Positions 31,690 through 42,555 of a DNA stretch of 64,000 nt are shown one piece after another (positions within the stretch are counted from its first letter, which is position 1; every line of letters starts with the position of its first letter). The position numbers and the translations under genes are program-made. Source of the stretch: Ascarosepion bandense (lineage: Eukaryota > Mollusca > Cephalopoda > Sepiida > Sepiidae). A model generated the notes under the pieces. The model did no database searches and had not been told where the DNA came from. It was given only the letters and a program-made list of their open reading frames with translations. The DNA lies in NCBI GenBank assembly GCA_037127315.1, contig JBBBDQ010001452.1:1282501-1346500 (forward strand), read 5' to 3'.

Positions 31690-33090
31690 CAACTAGAATG
31701 GCTTTCCCTCCTTGCCCATCGAAGCAATTTAGTAGTTTATCAAATCAATATAAATGTCGATGCGAGATCGGCTATGTGGGTAAAACCATCCAGAGATTGG
31801 AAGTTAGAATCGACCAGATGATATCCAGGTGTTTGCAGACTCATCCCTCCACAATTGGCGAGCATTTATTGCATTCTGCAGCCGTGGAATCACTTGAGCT
31901 GTTTATGAGTGGAGGGCGTCGCAACGAAGGACACTACGTGAACGGCCCGGCTTATTGGCGGCAGAGTCATGCTCTTTTTGGTCTTATGAGCCAGCGGTGA
32001 ATTATCACAGTAATCCTGAGTTTTCACTTACCTGGCAGTTGATTCGGAATGGATTATCTCTCTATGACATAGCCATCAGATAGGGTGGGGCGGATTGTCC
32101 CGCAGGGTACGCCTTCTACCATTACTCTCAAGTGCGCCATTTCCAGGACTGTCGGCTAGCATCGCACCCGAACAACTCTCGTACTCGGGCGAGAATGTGT
32201 CGCACCCCCGTATTATGGGGTGAAACGGATGAAGTTTCTCACGTTCCTGACCGTAGCACGAACGGTGATTTGGACATCGCGCATGGACGGAATCTTGCAA
32301 TATGAATGTTATTCTTAACATCTGATTAGATTCTTTGAGCATCAGCTCAAGATTAAGATCAGATAGAAAGTGTTTCATATCGACAGATATCAGCAAAAGC
32401 TGGGGAACTATAGTAAGTCTGGTTTGCGTGAATGTGGCCAGTCTTGATTTTCTTTAAGTCCCCTATAGTACAACGGGGCTGTTTCCTGCGAACCCTTCCC
32501 TTGTTAAGTTATACATAAATATGTTCAGTCCGTTTCCCAACCTTTTTTTTTTTTTTGTCTCCACTTTTTCATCATGACTGGGCCAGTTTGATTTTCCCCA
32601 TTCCATTATTGGTTTTATTGTTTACCTTCACGAGTGTCCTACTTGATTTCGTCGTATAGCGGAATACAGCAGCCACTCTGAATTTTTATGGCTTGGACGG
32701 GTCTTACTAACATTAGTTTGACTTGAATATTTTATTATATTTTTGTTTATTTTGGGCATTTCATCCCCACTTTTCGTATCATGAAAATTTTAAAGATATT
32801 TTGTATTATTGTACATAATCAAATTTTTATTTCATGGGTTTGGTACCCCTGTGAATATATGGTGTTGTGATGTGCAGAGGCTTGAGAGGTGATGAATAGT
32901 TTCTGGTGTTGAATGAAGAAATTGTAGGCATGATTAAGTCGGAAATTTGATTAGCAAGGATGGTGAGAACCAACCTCAACACACCCCTCTTTCGGCCTTG
33001 TGCCACATTTACTGTAATATAGAAATATGTATATTTCTCTATTGCACAGGGCACGGAACAGACTGGATATATTGGAGTCTTATGCAACAA
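31690..33090 (+). mobile_element. GIY-YIG-bearing retroelement remnant, copy 1
   Basis: The open frame 31698-32000 includes CRCEIGYVGKTIQRLEVRI, the start of a GIY-YIG domain, followed by IGEHLLHS. The following ~1 kb (to about 33020, ending near CGGCCTTGTGCCACATTT) is an inverted partner of 54036-55270. Likely the 3' end and UTR of a PLE-class element. The frame is not maintained after 32000. Confidence 0.7.
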
Positions 33091-33349
33091 GACTTAAAAC
33101 AAATTGGCCCTCTTTAAAAGAAGCAATTATCTAACGGAGGAGTATTTCCCTATACACTCCCACTTCATCCTTACATTTGAACTTTGGACGCTAATAAACA
33201 TTTTTCTTGTTAGCAACTCAGTCTTAAATTACCGTTCTAAAGAAAAGTCGGTCGAAAGGCGCCTAGCAAATTTCAAACGTTGTGATACTTATGTATCCCA
33301 TTTTACTAGTAAAATATGGTCAATCATCTTTAAAGTGGGGGCGAAAACA

Positions 33350-33437
33350 CAAAAAAAAAAAAAAAACACACACACAAAAACACACACACACACAAAAAAA
33401 ACAAAAAAAAAAACAAAAAAAAAAACAAAAAAAAACA
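33350..33437. repeat. A-rich and CA-rich low-complexity tract
   Basis: Runs of A interspersed with CACACA. It creates lysine/threonine-rich open frames that are not genes. Confidence 0.9.
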
Positions 33438-33474
33438 CAGCTTGTTACTACTACTTGCTTTGTATATATTAAAT

Positions 33475-33650
33475 GTCCATAGTGGTATTTGTGTCGCGAC
33501 ACGTGTTTCTAGGCCAAAACTGATTGTTTAGGCGAATAAATTTCGTGGCTTTACATATCGAGATCCGCAATACGTAAGTCAAATTTATTCGCCTGAAGAG
33601 AGTTAACTGAACTCGAAACACGTGTAGCGACACAAATGCCATTACATGTC
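33475..33650. repeat. Hairpin (MITE-like) inverted-repeat element
   Basis: Arms pair GGTATTTGTGTCGCGACACG with CGTGTAGCGACACAAATGCC and, internally, GGCGAATAAATTT with AAATTTATTCGCC, around a ~35-bp centre. Total about 170 bp. No coding sequence. Confidence 0.8.
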
Positions 33651-34035
33651 CGGTCTTTTTATTGGGTCTTAATACACATATGTAAATATTTACACATTGA
33701 CTGTTCGGATTTGTTATTACATTTCAACCATTATTCCCTCTCCCCTAGGCCTTCCTCAGGAGCTTGCTGAACCTGACTATTTAAACTACATCTGTTATAT
33801 TTTTGTTATTCTAATGACTGTCTACATATACAATTGTTCAGTTCCATGTATTGGATCAGTAGAAAGGGAACAATCAAATTCCCCACCCACCCCGTAGACG
33901 GCATAGCATTTCCGAAAGACTTCAGGGAATTTCGAACTTAAACCCTTAATAAAAAAGGTAATTTGGATTGACAAGTACCTGGTGAAGGCCTGAGAGTACA
34001 ATGGCCAAAACATGACAAAAGAAGGCCAATAATTT

Positions 34036-34155
34036 ACATGTCAGTTAAGTGCCATACGTGATACACGCTTTGGGCGATCATGTCTCGAAAGAGACATGAG
34101 TGACTGGGTAGAAGATTATCCCGCAGTAGGTTGCCATTGCTTTCTGCGGTAGACG
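34036..34155 (-). repeat. tRNA-derived SINE 3' half
   Basis: 3' half of the common SINE, antisense, ending at TTTCTGCGGTAGAC and followed by a ~95-bp spacer that recurs at 41535-41650. Confidence 0.88.
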
Positions 34156-34265
34156 GTGAATTATGTTATATTAATAAGTAGTAATTAATGGAAGATTAGT
34201 TTACTTCATGACAACAGAAAACCAATCCCCCACTTTATGCCCAGAAGCTTTGTCTTTCAAACTAT

Positions 34266-34567
34266 TCAGTCAGTTAAGTGCTATGCGGGATACATGCTTG
34301 GGCGATATTATCTCGAAAGAGACATGACTGATTGAGCAGAAGATTATCCCGCAGTAGTTTGCCATTGCTTTCTGCAGTAAACTAGTTGCTAACCAAGGCT
34401 GTAGAACCCAATCTATCCTATTATTTAACCCATAATTGGAGGGAAGAGATTAATACATTTTCCAAGGGTATTTGTGCGTAAGTGAATGCAAGAAATTCAA
34501 CTGGAATTCGAACTCGGCACACCAATCTTGTTCCGAGTCGATATCCATTGCACTACAACGCACATCC
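34266..34567 (-). repeat. tRNA-derived SINE, full length
   Basis: Complete antisense copy from CAGTCAGTTAAGTGCTATGC to the head GATGTGCGTTGTAGTGCAAT. Confidence 0.92.
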
Positions 34568-34639
34568 ACATGTAAATTATTAAAAATTCGAATAAGAATT
34601 GAACTGGTACAAGCACATTGGAGTAGTGAAAGAGTCCCC

Positions 34640-34935
34640 TCCCCTCCAAGAATAAAAGATATGTTAGAATCGGAGAAAACAATACTGAATCTTTACATAA
34701 TATCAGTCCTATATGGCAGTGAAGGCTGGATAATGTCACAGATGAAAGGACTTTAAGCAACAGGAATATATTTCAACAGAAGAATGGTAAGAATACCATG
34801 GCCCACGCACGTGAACTACAATGAAGTTTTAAGGAAACAAGGATTCTAATACTTAAAGACAGGAAGAAATAGTTGAAATTTCTATGGCACACGAGGAACG
34901 ATCACAGGTCAGATTGAAGACGAGGGTTAAGATTT
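34640..34935 (+). pseudogene. RTE-like LINE remnant
   Basis: Shows KTILNLYIISVLYGSEGW, then shifted frames equivalent to EATGIYFNRRMVRIPW and a KFLWH-type segment. Truncated and frame-broken. Confidence 0.7.
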
Positions 34936-35001
34936 TGCAGATTAACCCTGATGGGCTGGGCACACATAAGACAAGTAAAGACCAGTTATGACCGATTTTG
35001 A

Positions 35002-35025
35002 ACCTATCCACCGCGGTGGATAGGT
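35002..35025. repeat. Perfect 24-bp palindrome
   Basis: ACCTATCCACCG followed by its exact reverse complement, centred on CCGCGG. Confidence 0.97.
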
Positions 35026-36790
35026 AATGTTTGACCAGTACCTGGGTGTACGCGCTCAGGTTCCCCACGTTAAAAAAGACCTTGTGTCACATCTCTCTCA
35101 AGTGAGGGAGAAGGGTAAATAATGGATGCCAACCAGTGTTTATTTTATTTTTTTACTACACACACGTCCTTATCATAGTAAGCTTGTTTCGCTAGAACAA
35201 CTACGACCGAGTAGTGAGTTAAATTCAGAGTGCTCCACATTTTAAGCCGTGTGCTACATCCAAACTTAATAGCCTAGTTTAGATTGAAACGCTAACTTAA
35301 GAGACGGCCATTTAAGTTTTACTATTCAAGTCTTCCATACAAACTAGAGATCCTGCTTTAATGAATATGTGATGTAATTAATATGCATACACCTTGGTTC
35401 CCTCTCACAGTAATATGATTGTCTGGTGTCAGCCATAAATACAGAAGCCTTCTCTATTTATGGCTGACACCAACCAATAGGTCTACGCCTAAACATACTG
35501 ACTACGACGAGTACCAGTCCATTACGGCTACTTGCTAGATTGTCCTACCCGGTTACATAGGGCCGTGCTTATGCCCCCCCCCGATCTATTGTAATGGGGG
35601 TGGGGGGGGGGAGGAAGAATTAAAATTAGTATTAACTGGAAAATTATCATCATACTTGTATGTTGAAAGACATCTATCAATCTATCCTTCCGGGAGCTGA
35701 AGAAGCCGCCAATTTAAAAAAAAAAAAAAATGAACTTGAGAGAGAAATGGATTATAGATCTGTTTCAACATAAATACAAGAACATGTATATTCAAAGTTT
35801 CAGGATATCCTAAAACGTTTAAGAAAATCTAGCGACTGACAGTCTGCGAAGTTTTTCGTTTTTATCTTTCTCCCCTCTATACCAACATTTTCTGATACTC
35901 TTCCATTTTTTTTAAATAAACACATGAGATCTAATTTTTGACAGTATATCAAACTTTCTGTAGCAAAATGCTTTTGAAATTTGGATTTCAATCTTTTGAA
36001 AATTCCTTGGTGGGAGGGAAGAAAAAAAAAGCTTTTAGAAGATTGAGAGTCGAAACGCACTGAAATGGCTATAAAAATAGCTGAAAGTGGTGAAAACGTT
36101 CGTCATGTAGAGCTTCAAAACGCCAATTTCGCGATGTCTTCCGTTTTTTTCGTGATCACGGAATATCTGCGTTCCGAGAGGAGGTTTTGTTTAAAGTACC
36201 ATTTATTGTGGTCTCAGTATGTTGCATTCTGTGGGTAGAGTGACCGCAAAACGCATTCTGCCAGTGTGGGGAGCGATGTTGCTAAGCACTGCACATTTGA
36301 CAAAACCGCTTAGCTACTTCGAATATTATATCTCTTTTCGGGACATATCACATACTTTTGAAGTGGGGGCTACAGAAACAAGTACGAACTCTAAAGCAAA
36401 TTAGGGAACTGATTCATTTTAGAGTAATTCTTTACCCAGTTTCATCTTCGAGATGGCTTGACCATATCAGTCAATTTTCTTGTCCAGGCAACAGCGACAA
36501 AGACATTAATGCCTACCATTTCCTCTTAATGTACGAGTCTTCCCGGCCCGAACTATTGGCCAGAGTTGCCACATTCAAACAGCAGGGTGGTAGATGCAGA
36601 GGTTTCAGTTTGAGTTGTTTAACGGCATATCAACCTCTGCGTTATTTAATGACAAAAGGTGAGGTTTTGAAGGTATTTTGTTTTAATGTTTGGTTATATT
36701 GGGAAAGTTGATTCAGTCAGATTTTAAGATTGTTTTTATTTTAGTTTTGTATTAAAATATAAATTGTTGGGAATGTTTTCTTGTTCCTTT
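35026..36790. other. Intergenic sequence with small repeats, no gene recognised
   Basis: Contains an 18-bp inverted repeat (35424-35441 with 35455-35472, 13-base spacer) and a dispersed-repeat copy (35565-35690, partner of 15588-15790) with C/G runs at 35573-35612. An open frame at 36358-36711 (117 codons, MKWGLQKQVRTLKQIREL...) has no resemblance I recognise and no splice context; I leave it uncalled. Confidence 0.5.
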
Positions 36791-36794
36791 AAAA

Positions 36795-36855
<61 letters not shown>

Positions 36856-36859
36856 ATAC

Positions 36860-36908
36860 ACACATGTTTATGTATATAGCTTCGAGAAATTTTAGTTTTG
36901 TTTCCTTG

Positions 36909-36958
<50 letters not shown>

Positions 36959-37005
36959 CAAAAAAAACCCTAAAAATTCTCGAAGCTTTATACATAAAAC
37001 AGTTG
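36860..37005. repeat. Inverted repeat centred on (TA)n
   Basis: TATAGCTTCGAGAAATTTTAG (about 36878) pairs with CTAAAAATTCTCGAAGCTTTATA (about 36970) across a (TA)n tract 36911-36957. Preceded by a T run (36827-36851). Confidence 0.8.
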
Positions 37006-37320
37006 AAACCTAACCTGAACAAGATAAACTATGAAATCTCCAAATATCCTTAAGTGCCTATAATTAATAACGGAAGCCATTGGTTTATTCCAATGGCTTC
37101 CTATACTTAATTTCTTGCTTTCACTCTCGCTTGGTCATGTGTGACGTCATGAGCTTCTAGGGTCTTAAATGCACGAGTTTGTTGTTGCTTGGAAATCTTT
37201 TATGTAAACAAAAACAGTTCGTCATTATGGTTTGTCCGTGTTTAAATATACAGTGTAATTTGACATCTTTGAAAATGGCTTATGTAAGCTGATAGCTTAA
37301 AAGAATTATGTATCAATATT

Positions 37321-37356
37321 GTAATTTTCTTTCTTCATTTTATGAAAGAAAATTAC
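37321..37356. repeat. 13-bp perfect hairpin
   Basis: GTAATTTTCTTTC (37321-37333) and GAAAGAAAATTAC (37344-37356) with a 10-base loop. Confidence 0.9.
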
Positions 37357-37416
37357 ATAAAATAGACAAAACTTGTCTATATTTAATGAAACTATTTTTC
37401 CTATAAAATGTATTTT

Positions 37417-37625
37417 TATACTTTCATAGCGTTTTGACCCCAGTTTGGGGGGTTAACTATTTGCCCATAGCTGGGACCCTAGCAGGTGATACCACTCTGG
37501 GTCAGGGTGGACCCGAGAAAAGCAATTAAGAGGTGGTTCCATGCTTCTCACAACCTCTCAAACAGAGGCCTTGCTGCCGGATGCAGTTTACCATCATGTC
37601 CAGGACCAATGCAGAGGTGATGCTG
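37417..37625 (+). repeat. Dispersed repeat, copy B
   Basis: Partner of 13558-13760 in the same orientation (TTTCATAGCGTTTTGACC, AACTATTTGCCCATAGCTGG, GTTCCATGC). Confidence 0.72.
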
Positions 37626-37952
37626 AAAATAGGGTATGCATGCATGCAGTGGTGAAGACAGAAGAGGGTGCTCAACCCTGGGCGTCACTTTATAAGTTGT
37701 AAGCCTTTATTGACGTAGTGGTTTTAATGTCGGGGTAATACTCACAGTTGAAGGACCTTTCGATTGCGAGTAACTAACTACGGCATATATACTGGCTTCT
37801 GTTATAATTACTGACTTAAACGACCCTATCACCAAGCGAACTATCACCAAGCGACAAAAAAAAATCCTTCAAGTATCTCTTATTACTTTGAACACAAGCC
37901 GAAAATATTTTCAGTGAACGAAATTTTACTAATATTGTGTTGGAACATTTTA

Positions 37953-38185
37953 TCCTTGTGGTGCAGCGAATATCTCGGAACAAGAAATCGGAGAGCAGAG
38001 TTCGAAATCCAGTTGAATTCGTTGCATTTCACTTACATGCAAATGCCCCCCCCCCCGGCAAAGGCCGCTTCTTCAGCTATGTGTTAAATAGCCGAACAGA
38101 TCGGGTTCTATAGCCTTGGTTGGCAACCAGTCTACAGCAGAAAGTAATCGCAACTTACTGGTGGAAAGTATTCTGCTTAGTCTTT
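37953..38185 (+). repeat. tRNA-derived SINE, 3' truncated
   Basis: Head CTTGTGGTGCAGCGAATATC, B box GAGTTCGAAATCC, a C run at 38048-38057, then body to about TTCTGCTTAGTC. Confidence 0.85.
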
Positions 38186-39157
38186 TTTTAAATTTAATAC
38201 TTAATGGCAAAGTATGTGTTTTGTCGGCATATTTAGGTCTTTTTATGAACAAAAATGCACAAAGTAACGGCTTTAATATCTTTCAAGATATTAAGATAAG
38301 GAAAATATTTACATTAAAAACAATGGCAAAATATTTTTAAAAAAGTTTCTATTTTTACCTCAACTAACTGCCAGATAAGTTTATATATAATCCATCCTTC
38401 CATAATGTAAATCCACTTTATTTTGGACAAAAAGGTTAATGTTAAAAAAAAAAAACCGAAAGTTAAAACCGTGAATTACTTTTAACTTGTTTAAGTCATT
38501 GAATTTTTAAATATCAAGAGCTATGATTGTCCAATGATAATTTGACATGATTATATTTTCAGTAATAAATGCGAAAAAAAAAAAAAAAAAAAAAAAAATT
38601 ACGGTGAACCTTTCCAGTTTTATCTTCAGAAAGTGTAAGTGATCGTTTGACGAAAGAACAAACGACTACCAAAGACGCCATTCTGTACGCATTCAAATTA
38701 GTTTCTTTGTCGAGCAAGATTTGTTTTTATTATTTTTATTTTTTTTAAATATTGCCAACTTAGAAAATGTCACATTTACCAATATTCATCCAAGGAGTTA
38801 AATCAAGGTTAACATTTAAATCAAAATAACTTTCTAATTCAAAGTATTCACAAACGATGCAATCAAGTTTTGAACCCACTAAAATACGAAAGTGAGTACG
38901 AAATTCCGAAGTCAGATTTTTTTTTTTCGGGACCAATATTTTTAACAAGTCCTTTTTCTACTTAGAAAACGGATTTAAGCTGATAAACAAATCCCATTCA
39001 GATAAACCACGAAAGATGTTATTGCAGATAACGATTCAGTCCTTAAATTTGAAGATAAGACAAAAAGCATTAGAGTAATTATATTAGTGCGTATGTAAAT
39101 ACTTTTTTGGAAGATCTGTTTCCCAGTTTGATTTTCTGTTGATCCGTTTCCAAGCAA
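38186..39157. other. Downstream flank of the kelch-like gene
   Basis: No gene is recognised. An A run lies at 38574-38598. On the - strand, AATAAA-type signals in the T-rich segment 38720-38750 could serve the 3' end of the kelch-like gene about 410 bp after its stop codon. Confidence 0.45.
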
Positions 39158-41227
39158 TCACTGTGTCCGATTTCCTCGCCAGCTTTGTAACGAGGTATTC
39201 AAAAAGAGAAAGTCCGAATTATTGACCTGTTTCCCGGAAGTGTCATTTCTTAAATATTGGTTAACCGGACGATTAGCAGAAATCGGATAGAGGGTCATTT
39301 GGGAGACAGACGCACTCGGAATAGGCGGTAGTTTTTGCCACTGAAATGTGTTGAAGTGAAACAAGTAGACGTTAAAGATATGCGGCGCACGATGGACTCC
39401 GGCATAAAGAACGGATCCGTGTATCTTAACGGAGATGCGTGGGAAATTATCCTGTTTTAAAGGTAGAGGCTCGAGGTCAATTGAAGGCAGAGCCAGTTCT
39501 TCTGAACTCCACTCATTAGAATTCAAATTGTAGTAGATACAGTTGGTTTTTAGACCCCCTGACATTACCCATTGTTCAGTATCTTGCAGTTTCTCTTCAG
39601 GAAAGTAGAGTTTCTCTTTGGCAAAAAAAAGATTTTCTAATTGAGCATTGCTTACGCACTTCCAACCTGTTGACAGCAGATCGTAACATCGTTTGCTAAG
39701 ATTTACTCGATATAAATTACAAAGTGCTTTTAGATATCGAGAGACGTTATGTTGTCGGTCGTTCCGTGGATCGTTGGCCCGGTTATTGAGATTGGTTAGA
39801 GAGTTCTTTAACGAGAGTTTGGCGACGATTAAAACACGATTACCATCAAGTGAAATACAGCGAAGTTTTAAACTTACATCTTCCTTGGTGAAAGAAACAG
39901 GTAGAAACCGATTGTCCAGCTCTTGGGTGATGTTCAACAGCAGTGACCAGTTGTTAACGACGTCAAACTGATAAATTGACAAAACGAGATCAGAAGATAG
40001 AGTCCACAAGTTAATCATTGCATAGAGACGTCCGGAACTACAGAAATAATGAATCGCTTCTTTGCTCGGGTTGATAACACGTCCTTCTCTCCTTATTGTC
40101 GGCAAAATAGACACTGGTGTCTCGGTAGTTTTTGTGTTCAAATTTGTCAGGTGGATAGTGTAAGGATCATTGCAAATAGACACTAGATAACAACTGTCGA
40201 TGATGCCAAGAGGAGTCTGGCCGATATTGAGAACAGTTTCGTAAGTCCACCTATTGTTATCCTGGCAAAACAAACTCAGTCCTTTGCAAGAATCTTCACA
40301 AACTAATAGACCACTATAATTTCCTTGAGGTAATCCCGATTTGTCTTGTGAGATCCCTTGTTCTGTCTCTTGACAGCTGCTCCAACTGATTTTTCCAATA
40401 AAATTAGGGATCGCCGAACTCAATTCACAGATGGCGGAGGCCTGACCATAGCAGCTGAGATTGTGAATAGACTCCAAAATGACATCAAGTGCTTGATCCT
40501 TTAAATATTTCAGGAGCAGGGTCTTTGAAAGTTCTTTGCGGCTCTCAAAGTCTCCAGCCTTCAACCAGGCAACGATCAAGTAAGTGACATCTGTGGGGTG
40601 CATATTTCGAATCAGTTCGCCGCAATTTAAGAGAGCAGTAAGGCAATCAGGAGTGAAATCCCGCATGTCCGTTTGGTCAACGAGGTGTCGCGTAAAAACA
40701 GTCAATAAGAAGGCGAGGCAAACAACCTCGAGCTCAGCCATGTCGTAGAGATATGCTAGTCTCCAGGTCCATAGAGCATTTTGGGGTTGTAAGTGTTCGA
40801 GAAGAAACTGGGCACAGTGTTCTTTTAAACCGGTCAGCATAAAAAGATGCGCTGCTCCCAAAACTTGTTCCAAAACATGTTGTCGTAGGCTTACTTTACC
40901 CGTGTACATGTAGTCGACGACTATTTTCAGTACAGCCATATTTTGAAACGATGTAGAGAAGTCTATGATTCTTGTCGAGCTTTCGCGGAAGCCAGACTGA
41001 AGCATAACCTGGAAATATTCGCTTACAGAGCTAAGGATAATTCCGTGAACGCCAAGCGACTCGTCTTGTACTTTTAATATAACATCCGTGTAAAAAGCGG
41101 CCTTATACAAGTCGTAGATTTTCAAGTCCCTCTCCTTGAGGGTGTGTTCGTCGGAGTACATAATGCAGAAGTCAAAAGATAGCTGTTCAAGTGGGCACTG
41201 GTGTCCTGCAAAAAGTGAAAAAGGCAT
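39158..41227 (-). CDS. BTB-BACK-Kelch (kelch-like) protein, long terminal exon
   Basis: 689 residues as an open frame. Kelch-like proteins usually act as substrate adaptors of Cullin-3 ubiquitin ligases. A BTB domain (~41-145) opens with YKAAFYTDVILKV and VHGIILSSVSEYFQVML. A BACK domain (~150-255) has NALWTWRLAYLYDMAELEVV. The C-terminal half (~300-660) is a degenerate Kelch propeller, with WVMSGGLKTNCIYYNLNSNEW and FNTFQWQKLPPIP as the clearest blades; most Gly-Gly doublets are lost. The first Met (41227) may be intronic: on the - strand CCTTTTTCACTTTTTGCAG ends at 41206, a good 3' splice site, so the exon probably begins at 41205. The next in-frame Met is at 41161 (MYSDEHTLKERDLK), just before the BTB domain and a plausible alternative start. 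No direct family name can be given. Confidence 0.9.
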   Translation of the reverse strand: MPFSLFAGHQCPLEQLSFDFCIMYSDEHTLKERDLKIYDLYKAAFYTDVILKVQDESLGVHGIILSSVSEYFQVMLQSGFRESSTRIIDFSTSFQNMAVLKIVVDYMYTGKVSLRQHVLEQVLGAAHLFMLTGLKEHCAQFLLEHLQPQNALWTWRLAYLYDMAELEVVCLAFLLTVFTRHLVDQTDMRDFTPDCLTALLNCGELIRNMHPTDVTYLIVAWLKAGDFESRKELSKTLLLKYLKDQALDVILESIHNLSCYGQASAICELSSAIPNFIGKISWSSCQETEQGISQDKSGLPQGNYSGLLVCEDSCKGLSLFCQDNNRWTYETVLNIGQTPLGIIDSCYLVSICNDPYTIHLTNLNTKTTETPVSILPTIRREGRVINPSKEAIHYFCSSGRLYAMINLWTLSSDLVLSIYQFDVVNNWSLLLNITQELDNRFLPVSFTKEDVSLKLRCISLDGNRVLIVAKLSLKNSLTNLNNRANDPRNDRQHNVSRYLKALCNLYRVNLSKRCYDLLSTGWKCVSNAQLENLFFAKEKLYFPEEKLQDTEQWVMSGGLKTNCIYYNLNSNEWSSEELALPSIDLEPLPLKQDNFPRISVKIHGSVLYAGVHRAPHIFNVYLFHFNTFQWQKLPPIPSASVSQMTLYPISANRPVNQYLRNDTSGKQVNNSDFLFLNTSLQSWRGNRTQ

Positions 41228-41337
41228 TAGATTTAAAGCATTAGTTGGGAATATGATTTACTCATGGCATAATCAGAAAGCTCAAAAAAGGTACTAATGT
41301 CTTTTAGAGATGTATTAGCAATCTCCCATCAGCTACG

Positions 41338-42355
41338 CCAGAAATCGGATAGTGTCATCTGGGAGACAGAGGGACGGAATCAGCGGCAGTTTTTGCCACA
41401 AATGTGTTGAACCGACAGTCCGCCAGTGAAATGCCATTTGGATACACGCTTGGGCGATCATGTCTCGAAAGAGACTGACTGGGCAGAAGATTATCCCGTA
41501 CTAGATTGCTATTGCTTTCTACGATAGACTGGTGAATTGTTATATTAAAAAGTAGGAATTAGTGGGGAATTAGTTTACTTCATAACAATAGAAAACCGAT
41601 CCCCGACTTTATGCCCAGTAGAAGCCTTAATGTTTCCAGCTATTATATTCAGTCAGTTAAGTGCCATACATGATACAGGTTTTGGCGATCATGTCGCGAA
41701 AAAGACATGACTGACTGGGCAGAAGATTATCTCGCAGAAGGTTGCCATTGCTTTCTGCAGTAGACTGGTTGCCAGCAATGGATATAGAAGCCAATCTGTC
41801 CTGTTATTTGACTCATAGCTAGAGGGGGAAGAGATGTATTATATTACTAAGTAATTAGTGGGGGATCAGTTCATTACTTTATAACAATATAAAACTAATC
41901 CCTCACTATGCTTTATAGAAGCCCAAATCATGTTTTCAACTATTATATTCAGTCAGTCAGTTAAGTGCCATACGTGATACACGCTTCTGGCGATCATGTC
42001 TCGAAAGAAAAATGACTGACTTGGCAGAAGATTATCCCGCAGTAGGTTGCTATTGTTTTCTGTGGTAGACTGGTTGCCGACCAAGGTTATAGAACCCAAT
42101 CTATTTAACCCATAACTGGAAAAGACGGATTAATGCGTTTATCAAAGGTATTTGTGCGTAAGTGTAGGCAAGGAATTCAACTGGAATTCGAACTACTCCC
42201 CGAATTGTTGTTTCGAGTCTATATCCCTTACACCACAACGTACATCCTACGCAACCGTCACAAGTAGACGTTAAAGAGACGTGGAGGGCGAGGGATTCCG
42301 GCGTGAAGAACGGACCTGTGTATCTTAAAGCTGCGTGGGGGAGGTTGTTTTTACC
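41338..42355 (-). pseudogene. Partial duplicate of the kelch-like 3' end, split by SINEs
   Basis: 41338-41412 repeats 39271-39355 (GAAATCGGATAG, GGGAGACAG, GCGGCAGTTTTTGCCAC, ATGTGTTGAA). 42260-42355 repeats the continuing part at 39362-39455 (AAGTAGACGTTAAAGA, GATTCCGGCGTGAAGAACGG, CCTGTGTATCTTAA). The two pieces are contiguous in the gene and are separated here by about 850 bp of SINE sequence inserted at the GTGTTGAA point. Frameshifts show it is not coding. Confidence 0.82.
41416..42249 (-). repeat. Compound array of three SINE copies with shared spacer
   Basis: SINE 3' ends (CAGTCAGTTAAGTGCCATA or variants) start near 41416, 41651 and 41951. The first is truncated at about 41535 and the second runs to about 41835. 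Each is followed by a spacer (ATTAGTGGGGAATTAGTTTA ... CTTTATGCCCAG). The third is full length to 42249. The same SINE-spacer-SINE arrangement occurs at 34036-34567. Confidence 0.85.
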
Positions 42356-42555
42356 TGCGCACAACTTAATTGAAATTCCTTTGCAGCTGAGGCATATATT
42401 TAAAACTATACGTTACTGGAACAAACTATAACAGAAAAATTATTTTAAAGATCCGTGAATATAGTGATTACTCTAGAGGTCGACTCACAACCGCGCATTG
42501 TTACAACCAACAACTGAAATCTTTATCGTTATTTAGACAATGTATATTTAAAGTG

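Noticed and set aside
35150..35260. Sequence resembling the HHR-SINE end (AAGCTTGTTTCGCTAGAAC)
   Set aside because: Lacks the CTGATGA box and a paired stem II; also partly seen near 50848, so probably an unrelated repeat.
36358..36711. 117-codon open frame
   Set aside because: No similarity I recognise, no start or splice context, surrounded by repeats; insufficient support for a gene.
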